From Streptomyces sp. SPB074 (GTDB taxonomy: Bacteria; Actinomycetota; Actinomycetes; Streptomycetales; Streptomycetaceae), in the NCBI RefSeq assembly GCF_000154905.1, contig NZ_GG770539.1, forward strand, positions 6,766,162-6,808,467: a stretch of 42,306 bases of DNA, read 5' to 3'. The notes under the pieces were generated by a model. It did not search any database, was not told the origin of the DNA, and saw only the letters and a list, made by a program, of their open reading frames with translations. A program made the position numbers and the translations under genes. Numbering within the stretch: position 1 is the first letter of the stretch; the number at the start of each line of letters is the position of its first letter. Positions 17,094-24,486 of the stretch are shown here, piece by piece.

Positions 17094-17729
17094 GTGTGCT
17101 CAGCGCGGCCGGATGCGAAGCCGGTCGCCGATGACGGAGGCTCCGGGGCGCGGTTCGTTCTCGTGGTACCAGGCTTGCGTCGGAACCCGGACCGGCTCGC
17201 CACCCGGCCGGTGACACCGCAGGAGTGGCAGGCCGCGGCCCCGCAGGAGCGGGCCGCCGTCCGTGACGTGGCGCGGGACATCCCGGCACTGTTCGACGAG
17301 GGCTCGGCCTACCCGGCCAAGCACCGTGCCCGGCTCTCGGACTTCTTCGTCTTCGCCGGCATGGGCCCGGCCCTACGCGATCTGCTGAAGAGGTGGACGG
17401 CCCCGGGGCGGCCGCTGACCACCAACGTCGAGTTCGCGCGCTACCGGCGCGGCGACACGCTCGGCGAGCACTCCGACGCCGAGTCGGACACCTTGTTCGT
17501 CCTCAACTTGTACCTGGACCCGGGCTACCGAGAGGGCGACGGTGGTGTCCTCGGCTTCCGGGACGAGGAGGGCCGTGAGCATCTGATGCCGCCCCGATTC
17601 AACAGCGTTTCCGTGATGCCGATCCGGCCGGGCTGCGTGCACTGGGTCACCTCCTGGCGGGCCGACCACGCCGGTCGCCACACGGTCAGCATTGCCGTCG
17701 TTCCCGCGTCCGCCGGTGAGGTGAAGTGA
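17094..17729 (+). CDS. 2-oxoglutarate/Fe(II)-dependent oxygenase (SM-20/PHD type), first copy
   Basis: The frame is open from before 16650, so the start is uncertain; GTG 17094 gives 211 residues and GTG 17163 is also possible. Domain features: HSD (H126, D128) and H183 (GCVHWV) as the iron-binding facial triad and R195 for the 2-oxoglutarate carboxylate, followed by HTVSIAV. It is a paralogue of the product at 19785-20543: shared DIxALxDEG, FFVFxxxxxALRDxL, NxYLD, FNSVSxMPIRxxCxHWV. The N-terminal ~95 residues of that paralogue have no equivalent here, so this gene is either N-terminally short or frameshifted upstream. One base separates its stop from the radical SAM start. It probably hydroxylates or desaturates a substrate of the pathway. 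Confidence 0.8.
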   Translation: MCSARPDAKPVADDGGSGARFVLVVPGLRRNPDRLATRPVTPQEWQAAAPQERAAVRDVARDIPALFDEGSAYPAKHRARLSDFFVFAGMGPALRDLLKRWTAPGRPLTTNVEFARYRRGDTLGEHSDAESDTLFVLNLYLDPGYREGDGGVLGFRDEEGREHLMPPRFNSVSVMPIRPGCVHWVTSWRADHAGRHTVSIAVVPASAGEVK

Positions 17730-17730
17730 C

Positions 17731-19701
17731 ATGCCGTGCAGCAACGAGAGCGGCCCTGCAGAGCCCGTGGCGGCCCGCGGCGACGGCTGCGTCGTCCTCG
17801 CCTTCCCCCCGCTCGTCGAGTCCAGCTTTGGCCGCTACTTCCCGTCGACGACCGTCCTCGCCGGTTTTCTACACAGCCGGGGGGTCCGCACCCACCAGTG
17901 GGACCTCAACGAGGAGTTCGCCCTGCACCTGCTCGACTCCGGCCACCTGACGGAGGCGGGCGCGGGCCGACTCGTCGGCCTGGACGGCTGCCATCCCGAA
18001 GAGATGAGCGCCGTGGCGGGCCGTTGGCTCGCCCGCCGTCGCGACGCCCTCTTCGACGAGGACGGCCGGCATACCTTCGCCGCCGAGTCCGGTCCGGCGT
18101 TCCTGCTGTCGGCGCTGGCGCAGCCGTACCTAATCGACCCAGAGGCCGAGTGGCTGACCGACGCGGCACTGATGCGCTCGGAGCGGACGCTGATCTATCG
18201 CGCGTACTACGCCTCGCTCGACCTGGCCTCTCGGCTTCCCGCGGAGGCCCGGCCGCTGGGGATCTCCGTCCCTATGGGACCGCAGCTCGTGCCCGCGCTC
18301 CTGCTCGCCGAGGCCGTCAAACGCATCCGGCCTGACGTGCGGACGGTGCTCGGCGGTCCGACGTTGTCCCTGATGAACGAGTCCGACCTGGCCCGTCTGC
18401 TGGAGGTCCACCATCAGGTCGACGCGGTCGTGCGCTTCGACGGTGAGGCGCCCCTGCTCGCCCTGTACCAGCAGGCCGCCGCGGGCGAGTGGCGGCCGAC
18501 CGAGGTCAGGGGGGTGTCCGCCATGGCCGACGGGGAGACCGTCCACGCCTTGCCTGCACCCGGGCTGCATCCCAATACGCTGCCGCCTGCCGCGTACGAC
18601 CCCGCGCTGATGGCCCGGCTGGTCGGTCACGAGATGGGCATCGTGCAGGCGCGCGGCTGCTACTGGGGCAAGTGCGACTACTGCGACTTCGTCGAGCTGT
18701 ACGACGGGTCCCCGCCCTACAGGGGACGTTCCGTGCAGAGCTTCATGGCCGAGCTGGAGCACCAAGTGAGGACGCACGATGTGCGCCATTTCGAGCTGAT
18801 CACCGAGTCGATCCCGCCCGCGTTTGCCCGCCGGTTCTCCCAGGCGGTTCTCGACCGCGGGATGGACATCACGTGGAACTCGTTCGCCATGGTGGACCGA
18901 CGTTTCGACGCCGAGCTGCTTCAGCTAATGGTCCGGGCCGGCTGCGAGTACCTGATCATCGGCATGGAGACGACGAACTCCCGGGTGCTGAAACTGGTGC
19001 ACAAGTCCGCGGACCGCCAGGAGAACCTGCGATTCATCCGCGAGGCCCACCGGGCCGGCATGAAGCTGCGGATCAACCTGATCCCCGATCTGCCCTCCAC
19101 CACGCTGGAGGAGGCCATGGAGTCCCTTCGAGACGTGGCCGAACTCGCCGACTGCGTCGAGTCGTTCACAGTCTTCCCGTTCGAGGCGACCCGCTCCTCC
19201 GAGGTGGGCCGCCACCCCGAGCGATTCGGCCTGGTCGTCCGGGACGGCGGCAGCGTGCTCGCCAACCAGGCGCAGTACGCGCTCAACCACCTCGGCAACA
19301 TCGACCCGGCGATGACCCGTGAGGAACGCATCGGTGTCCACCGCGCCTTCAAGGACTTCGCGATCGGTCACGGCTCCGCGCACATGCGCCGCACCGGCGA
19401 CGAGTTCCTCGACCGGCTGCCCGGCGAAGACGAGGCGTTCCGGCTGGCCGTTGCATCGCTGGACGTCCTCCCCCGCGGCGACGAGTTGGTCGTCACACAC
19501 ATCCTGCGCCGTGAGCGCACGGTCCTGCCCGCCGTCGTGGCCCGAGGCCTCGGCCCCTGGCTGGACGGGACGCCGCTGACCCGCCGCGAGCTGACGGACG
19601 TCTACGGCCCGGCCGGCGGGGCTGCGGTCCTGCGGCAGCTGGTCGGGGCCCAGATGCTGACCGCCGCCACCGCCGGGCGTCCGGAGCCGGCCCTGGCCTG
19701 A
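17731..19701 (+). CDS. B12-binding-domain radical SAM enzyme
   Basis: 656 residues. The N-terminal part (~20-290) has the layout of a B12-binding Rossmann domain (VVLAFPPLVESSFG, GISVPMGPQLVPALLLAEAVKR, VLGGPT, VVRFDGEAPLLAL). The radical SAM core starts with ARGCYWGKCDYCDF, cluster cysteines C310, C315 and C318, a CX4CX2C spacing rather than CX3CX2C. Then come FELITESIPP, YLIIGMETTNSRVL and LRINLIPDLPSTT, matching the glycyl/SAM-contact strands. A ~150-residue C-terminal extension follows. Cobalamin-dependent radical SAM enzymes often methylate unactivated carbons or rearrange rings, some on RiPP precursors. It lies between two 2OG oxygenase genes in a tight operon. Confidence 0.88.
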   Translation: MPCSNESGPAEPVAARGDGCVVLAFPPLVESSFGRYFPSTTVLAGFLHSRGVRTHQWDLNEEFALHLLDSGHLTEAGAGRLVGLDGCHPEEMSAVAGRWLARRRDALFDEDGRHTFAAESGPAFLLSALAQPYLIDPEAEWLTDAALMRSERTLIYRAYYASLDLASRLPAEARPLGISVPMGPQLVPALLLAEAVKRIRPDVRTVLGGPTLSLMNESDLARLLEVHHQVDAVVRFDGEAPLLALYQQAAAGEWRPTEVRGVSAMADGETVHALPAPGLHPNTLPPAAYDPALMARLVGHEMGIVQARGCYWGKCDYCDFVELYDGSPPYRGRSVQSFMAELEHQVRTHDVRHFELITESIPPAFARRFSQAVLDRGMDITWNSFAMVDRRFDAELLQLMVRAGCEYLIIGMETTNSRVLKLVHKSADRQENLRFIREAHRAGMKLRINLIPDLPSTTLEEAMESLRDVAELADCVESFTVFPFEATRSSEVGRHPERFGLVVRDGGSVLANQAQYALNHLGNIDPAMTREERIGVHRAFKDFAIGHGSAHMRRTGDEFLDRLPGEDEAFRLAVASLDVLPRGDELVVTHILRRERTVLPAVVARGLGPWLDGTPLTRRELTDVYGPAGGAAVLRQLVGAQMLTAATAGRPEPALA

Positions 19702-19784
19702 CCCCGCCGGCCCACCCCGCCGGCCGTTCGCCGCCGCGCCGCGCACCGACCCCCGCCCCGTCCACTCCCTTCGTGAGGAGAACC

Positions 19785-20543
19785 ATGTCCAGCACCACGA
19801 CACCGCCGCCGTCGCCAGTTCCGCCGGCCCTGACCGGCGCCGCTCCCTACGTCGCGCCGCAGTACCTGACCGAGTCCACGGTCGAGATGCTGCGCGACTG
19901 GTACCACGGGGGACCGGTCCGCCCGCTGCAGCTGCGGGATTTCCTGCGCCCCGAGTTCGCCACGGATCTGGCCGCCGCGATGCGCGCCATCCCCACGTGG
20001 TCGCGGCACGCCGCCAAGTACGAGGGGCGCCTGGGCAAGACCGAGTACTGGGACGATGCCGTCGACGAACAGGACGAGGTCACCATCGCCCAGTTCGTTG
20101 TCAAGGACATCCACGCCCTGCTTGACGAGGGCGCCATGGACGCCGCGCATCAGCGCACGCTTCAGGAGTTCTTCGTCTTCTCCGTGCTCTCCGACGCCCT
20201 GCGCGACTGGATCTCCTCCGGCACGGACCTCGTCCTGCGCAAGCACACCACCATGGAGCTGGCCGCGTACCGCCGCTCCGACGCTCTGGGAGCCCACCAG
20301 GACCTGGTGCCTGGCCGGGTCCTCGCGGTCAACTTCTACCTCGACGAGGTGTACACCCCGCAGGCCGGCGGACGACTCGCCTTCCGCAACGGCGAGGACA
20401 CGGAGTTCTTCGTCGAACCCCTCTTCAACAGCGTCTCGCTGATGCCCATCCGGGAGGACTGCTGGCACTGGGTCGAGCCGTTCACCCGGGACGACGTCGG
20501 CCGCTACACCATCGCCATGGGCCAGCACCTGGAGGGGAGCTGA
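19785..20543 (+). CDS. 2-oxoglutarate/Fe(II)-dependent oxygenase (SM-20/PHD type), second copy
   Basis: 252 residues from ATG 19785, with GTGAGGAG 4 bp upstream deciding the start. Iron ligands H171 and D173 (GAHQDL) and H228 (CWHWVEP), with R240 (GRYTIAMG) for 2-oxoglutarate; the jelly-roll strands VLAVNFYLDEVY, GGRLAFRNG and FNSVSLMPIRE are clear. The first ~30 residues are Pro/Thr-rich. Residues 45-140 (LQLRDFLRPEFATDL...AIPTWSRH) carry the usual helical N-terminal part. Such enzymes hydroxylate aliphatic carbons, including Pro, Asp or Asn side chains in peptides. It overlaps the next gene by 4 bp if that gene starts at CTG 20540. Confidence 0.88.
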   Translation: MSSTTTPPPSPVPPALTGAAPYVAPQYLTESTVEMLRDWYHGGPVRPLQLRDFLRPEFATDLAAAMRAIPTWSRHAAKYEGRLGKTEYWDDAVDEQDEVTIAQFVVKDIHALLDEGAMDAAHQRTLQEFFVFSVLSDALRDWISSGTDLVLRKHTTMELAAYRRSDALGAHQDLVPGRVLAVNFYLDEVYTPQAGGRLAFRNGEDTEFFVEPLFNSVSLMPIREDCWHWVEPFTRDDVGRYTIAMGQHLEGS

Positions 20544-21571
20544 ACACCGTCCGCCTGCTACCCGCCGTCGCCGTCCACGAGAGCGCGGACGAGACGCTGC
20601 TGACCCTCGGCCACCGGCTGCTGCGCATCGGCGGAGCCCGGCCGGGCCTCGGCGAGGCGCTGACGCGGCTGCGGGAGGGCACCACGCGGGAGGCACTCGG
20701 GACACTGTGGCGCCCCGGCGCGGCGACCGCGCTCCTCACCGAACTCACCGAGCTGGGCTGGATCACGGCCGAACCGGCGGCAGCGGCACAGGACTTCACC
20801 GGCGAGTCGTACGAACGGCAGGTGGACTACCTCGGCCTGTTCACCCCGGACACCGGCACGGCGCAGCAGCGGCTGCTCACCGCCCGGATCGGGGTGATCG
20901 GCCTCGGCGGCATCGGTTGCATCGTCGCCCAGCATCTCGCGGCGGCCGGCGTGGGTCTGTTCTGGCTCGTCGACGACGACCGCGTGGCCGTGCACAACCT
21001 CAACCGGCAGTTCACGTACACCCGTTCTGACCTGGGGCGGCCCAAGACCGAGGCGCTGGCCGGCTACCTGCAGGCGGTGCGGGCCGGTGCAGTGAGCGTC
21101 GGCGTGCGGAGGCGGGTCACGACCGTGGGCGACCTCGCCGCGTCCCTGCCCCACGACCTGGATCTGGTGGTGGCGGCGGCCGACACGCCGCCCGGGCTGC
21201 CCGCCGTGGTCGCGGACTGGGCAGCCCTCACCGGCACCCCGACAGCGTTCGGCGCGGTCGGCGTTGGCGTGGGCCTGTGGGGCCCGGTGGTCGACCCGGC
21301 CCGGGGCGGCTGCTGGAGCTGTTTCGAACGCGCCCGGCGCGCCCGGCTCACCGACCGCGAACGGGAGATCGAGGACCACTCCGCCGAACCCGCCCCCTTC
21401 TCCTTCGGTCCCGCCAATACAGTGGTCGCGGCCATGCTCGCGCACGACATCGTCGAGTACCTGTGCAGCGGAACATGCCCGACGCTGGGGCGGCGGGCGG
21501 CCTTGGACTTCACCCGACAGCAGATCACCCACGGCGAAGAGAGCACGTGCACGTGTCCGACGACCTCATGA
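20540..21571 (+). CDS. ThiF/E1-like adenylating enzyme with an RRE-like N-terminal domain
   Basis: The E1 core is clear: GVIGLGGIG (121-126 in this numbering) for ATP, DDDRVAVHNLNRQF, LGRPKTEA and a distal FGPANTVVAAMLAHDIVEYL. CWSC near residue 257 and CTC near the C-terminus suggest a zinc site. The first ATG/GTG in frame is GTG 20822, but 94 in-frame codons before it encode VRLLPAVAVHESADETLLTLG...GEALTRLREGTTREAL...LLTELTELGWI, a winged-helix pattern like PqqD/RRE domains fused to RiPP ThiF proteins. I therefore place the start at CTG 20540, directly after GGAGGGGAG. Family role: AMP activation of a carboxylate, as in MccB or the ThiF partners of YcaO. Its stop overlaps the MFS start (ATGA). 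Confidence 0.8.
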   Translation: MNTVRLLPAVAVHESADETLLTLGHRLLRIGGARPGLGEALTRLREGTTREALGTLWRPGAATALLTELTELGWITAEPAAAAQDFTGESYERQVDYLGLFTPDTGTAQQRLLTARIGVIGLGGIGCIVAQHLAAAGVGLFWLVDDDRVAVHNLNRQFTYTRSDLGRPKTEALAGYLQAVRAGAVSVGVRRRVTTVGDLAASLPHDLDLVVAAADTPPGLPAVVADWAALTGTPTAFGAVGVGVGLWGPVVDPARGGCWSCFERARRARLTDREREIEDHSAEPAPFSFGPANTVVAAMLAHDIVEYLCSGTCPTLGRRAALDFTRQQITHGEESTCTCPTTS

Positions 21572-23097
21572 GCGATCGACAACAGGTATCAGACCAGCAG
21601 ACGGTCGCACCACCGGAGTTGGGGAAGCAGCTCCAGGAGAAGGACCCGGGGCGCAAGCCGAAGAAGGCCCCGTTCCGCGGGACCGGCTTCCTGCGGTTGT
21701 GGACCGGCGAGACCCTGTCCCTCGCCGGCACAGAGATCACCTTCATGGCGATTGGCATCACCGCCGTGACCACTCTCGCGGCCACTCCATGGCAGATGGG
21801 CGTGCTGGAGGCCGCCGAATCCGCCGCAGTCCTGCTGCTCGGGCTGTCGGCGGGTGTCTGGGCGGACCGGTACGAGCGGCGTGCCCTCATGCTGGTGTCC
21901 AACGTGGCGCGGGGGCTGCTGCTCTTCACGATCCCGCTGCTGTTCTGGCTTGACGCGCTCACCATGCCGGTCCTGTACGGGGTCGTGTTCCTCGTCGGCG
22001 CCTTCACCCTGCTCTTCGACAGCGCCACGTCGGCCTACCTGCCCCGGCTGCTGCCGCGCGGGCAACTGGAGCGCGCCAACTCGTGGATGGAGGCCAGCAC
22101 CTCCGTCGGCACCGTCGCCGGGCCGGGTCTGGCCGGTCTGCTCATCCAGGTCATGAGCGCACCCGTCGCCCTGGCCGTGGACTGCTTCTCCTACCTGGTC
22201 AGCTGCTTCACACTGGCCGGCCTGCCCAAGGCCGCGCCGTCCGGCGGCCCCCCTAACGAGGAGGCCACGACGGACGGCGGATCCGGGGCGGACACCAGCG
22301 GCACTCCCGGCGAGGGGAAAGCCGAAGACGAAGGCGCCGGAGCGCGGAAGAAGCGAGAGTCGCATCGCAAGGCCGTGCTCAAGGGTCTGCGGGTGCTGCG
22401 CGACGACCGCATCCAGCGTCCGATGATCCTCGCCGCCACCCACTTCAACATCTTCCACGCGATGTTCTTCGCGGTTCACACCCTCTTCGTGCTCCGCGTC
22501 CTCGGCTTCAGCCCGGGCCTGCTCGGCGCCACCAGCATGGCGGGCGGTGTAGCCGGTCTGCTCGGCGCGTCCTGCACCCCCTTCCTGACCCGGCTGCTCG
22601 GCCAGGGCCGGGCCCTGGTGGCGGCCTACGCGGCCCCCGGCTTCTCGGCGGTGCTGGTCCCGCTCACCCAGCAGTGGGACAACCGCCCGCTGGCCATCGC
22701 CTTGGTGTCGGCGTCCACGTTCACTTGGACGTTCGCGGTCGTGGTCAACCTGGTCATCAGCGAGACCGTGAAGCAGAGCCTGGTCCCCAACCACCTGCTC
22801 GGCCGGGTCACCGCCACCACCCGCTTCGTCAGCTGGGGCTGCCAGCCGGTGGGTGCGCTGCTCGGCGGCTGGTTCGGCGGGCACTTCGGGTTGGCCGAGG
22901 TCATGTACGTGTCGGCGGCCGGTCTCCTCACATCGGCGCTGTGGCCGCTCCTCAGCCCGGTCCGCGCCCTGCGGGGCCCCGAGGACGAGGTGGATAGCCG
23001 GAACGAGACGGACGTCTCGCCGGGCGCGGCGCTCCCCGTCGGCGACGTACCCCTGCCGCAGTCCGCGCCGCCCACCGAGCCGCCCACCGAGCCCTAG
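21568..23097 (+). CDS. MFS exporter, 12-helix type
   Basis: 509 residues from ATG 21568 (ATGA overlap with the E1-like gene); GTG 21553 is an alternative. The charged N-terminal tail (QLQEKDPGRKPKKAPF) precedes RLWTGETLSLAGTEITFMAI, the usual first helix of MFS_3/enterobactin-exporter-like proteins. Motif A reads GVWADRYERRALML. A long hydrophilic loop (~residues 225-275, Gly/Glu/Asp-rich) splits two six-helix halves, and the second half carries LLGRVTATTRFVSWGCQPVGALLGG. It most likely exports the mature product. The C-terminus is a Pro-rich tail (PPTEPPTEP). Confidence 0.88.
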   Translation: MSDRQQVSDQQTVAPPELGKQLQEKDPGRKPKKAPFRGTGFLRLWTGETLSLAGTEITFMAIGITAVTTLAATPWQMGVLEAAESAAVLLLGLSAGVWADRYERRALMLVSNVARGLLLFTIPLLFWLDALTMPVLYGVVFLVGAFTLLFDSATSAYLPRLLPRGQLERANSWMEASTSVGTVAGPGLAGLLIQVMSAPVALAVDCFSYLVSCFTLAGLPKAAPSGGPPNEEATTDGGSGADTSGTPGEGKAEDEGAGARKKRESHRKAVLKGLRVLRDDRIQRPMILAATHFNIFHAMFFAVHTLFVLRVLGFSPGLLGATSMAGGVAGLLGASCTPFLTRLLGQGRALVAAYAAPGFSAVLVPLTQQWDNRPLAIALVSASTFTWTFAVVVNLVISETVKQSLVPNHLLGRVTATTRFVSWGCQPVGALLGGWFGGHFGLAEVMYVSAAGLLTSALWPLLSPVRALRGPEDEVDSRNETDVSPGAALPVGDVPLPQSAPPTEPPTEP

Positions 23098-23104
23098 GAG
23101 CACC

Positions 23105-24445
23105 GTGCCCGTCCTCAGCCCCGTCCGTCACACCCTCTCCAACGGTCTGCGGGTGGTCGTCTCCCAGGATCCCACCGTGCCGGTGGCCGCGGTCTGCCTC
23201 GGGTACACGGTGGGTTCCTGTGACGAACCGCACAGCCGGACCGGGCTTGCGCACCTGGTCGAACACCTAATGTTCCAGGGCTCGACGCAGGTGCCCGCCG
23301 GCAGGCACACCGCGGCGATCGAGGACGCCGGGGGGTACACCAACGCCGCCACCGGTTTCGAGCGCACCACCTTCCACAGCATCGTCCCGGTCGGTCAGCT
23401 CGAGCTCGTCCTGTGGCTGGAGGCCGACCGCATGGGGGGCCTGCTGGACGCGCTGACCGCCGAGAGCCTGGCCACCCAGCGGGATGTGGTGCTGAACGAG
23501 CGCCGCGAACGGTACGACAACGTGCCCTACGGCACAGGCTGGGAACAGTTGGTCGCCATGTCCTTCCCGGCCGGACACCCCTTCCGCGCGATGCCAGCCG
23601 GCAGCCCCGAAGACCTGCGGGCGGTGACTCTCGACGACTGCCGCTCCTTCTTCAGCCGCCACTACACGCCGGACGGAGCGATCCTCTCCGTGGTCGGCGA
23701 CGTCCGGCCCGAAACGGTCTTCGACGTGGCCGAACGGCACTTCGGGCACATCCCGCCGTCCGGCGCGGCAGCCAGCCCAGCGGCGCGCTGCGTCGCGCCG
23801 CTCACGCCCACGGGGCCGAACGAGTCGCGGCGGCACGTGGTGGAACCCGTGCCGGGTCCCGCTTTCATGGCCACGTACCAGCTCCCCCCGTACGGCGAAC
23901 CCGGGTGCGCGGCCGCCGACCTGGCCGTGACGCTGCTTGGCGGCATGAGCAGCCGCGGGCTGCACGACCGGCTGGTGCGCCGCGGCCGGCGCGCCCACAC
24001 GGCTCGCGCGTCGCTGACGCCCCTGCGCCGGGCGCCGTCTCTCGGCCAGCTCAATGTGCGGGCCCCGGCCGGGGTCGCGCTCGCCGACGTGGAGCGTGCG
24101 GTGGATGAGGAGATCGAGTATCTCGCCGGTGGCGGGGCCACCGAGGCCGCCCTGGCGGGGGCCCGGGCGCAAATCCGCCGGGACTGGTATGACCGGCTCG
24201 CCCACCCGGCCAGCCGCGCCGACGAACTGTGCGCGCAGGAGGCGTACTTCGGCGACGCCACCCGCTGCGACCGGCACCTGGCGAGCGTCCTCGACGTCCA
24301 GGCGTCGGACGTCAGTGCGGCGGCCGACGAACTGCTCACCCCGGCGCGCCGCGCGGTCCTCACCTACGAGCCTGGGCCCGCGCGGAGCCCGTTCGCGCAG
24401 GCCACGCCGGCACAGGCCCGCCCGGCCCTCTCCCCGACGTCGTAA
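23105..24445 (+). CDS. M16-family zinc metallopeptidase, catalytic subunit
   Basis: 446 residues from GTG 23105, with AGGAG 4 bp upstream. The inverted zinc motif HxxEH is H50-L-V-E53-H54 (LAHLVEHLMFQGS), and the third ligand is E132 (VLNERRERYDN), 78 residues on, as expected for M16. GGYTNAATGFERTTFHSIVP matches the strand lining the active site. The second half (PGPAFMATYQLPPYG...LLGGMSSRGLHDRLVR) is the inactive M16_C domain. No signal peptide, so cytosolic. In RiPP pathways M16 enzymes (such as the Alb and Pqq types) cut leaders or mature peptides. It pairs with the next gene. Confidence 0.92.
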   Translation: MPVLSPVRHTLSNGLRVVVSQDPTVPVAAVCLGYTVGSCDEPHSRTGLAHLVEHLMFQGSTQVPAGRHTAAIEDAGGYTNAATGFERTTFHSIVPVGQLELVLWLEADRMGGLLDALTAESLATQRDVVLNERRERYDNVPYGTGWEQLVAMSFPAGHPFRAMPAGSPEDLRAVTLDDCRSFFSRHYTPDGAILSVVGDVRPETVFDVAERHFGHIPPSGAAASPAARCVAPLTPTGPNESRRHVVEPVPGPAFMATYQLPPYGEPGCAAADLAVTLLGGMSSRGLHDRLVRRGRRAHTARASLTPLRRAPSLGQLNVRAPAGVALADVERAVDEEIEYLAGGGATEAALAGARAQIRRDWYDRLAHPASRADELCAQEAYFGDATRCDRHLASVLDVQASDVSAAADELLTPARRAVLTYEPGPARSPFAQATPAQARPALSPTS

Positions 24446-24486
24446 CCGATCGTGCCGCCCGCCGGTCTTTCGCGAAGGGTTTCCGC

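Noticed and set aside
19702-19784. Precursor peptide gene between the radical SAM and second oxygenase genes
   Set aside because: Only 83 bp of Pro/Arg-type sequence plus the ribosome binding site; no start codon with a usable frame.
21589-23103. 504-codon minus-strand ORF
   Set aside because: Opposite the MFS gene with its membrane helices; no domain of its own.
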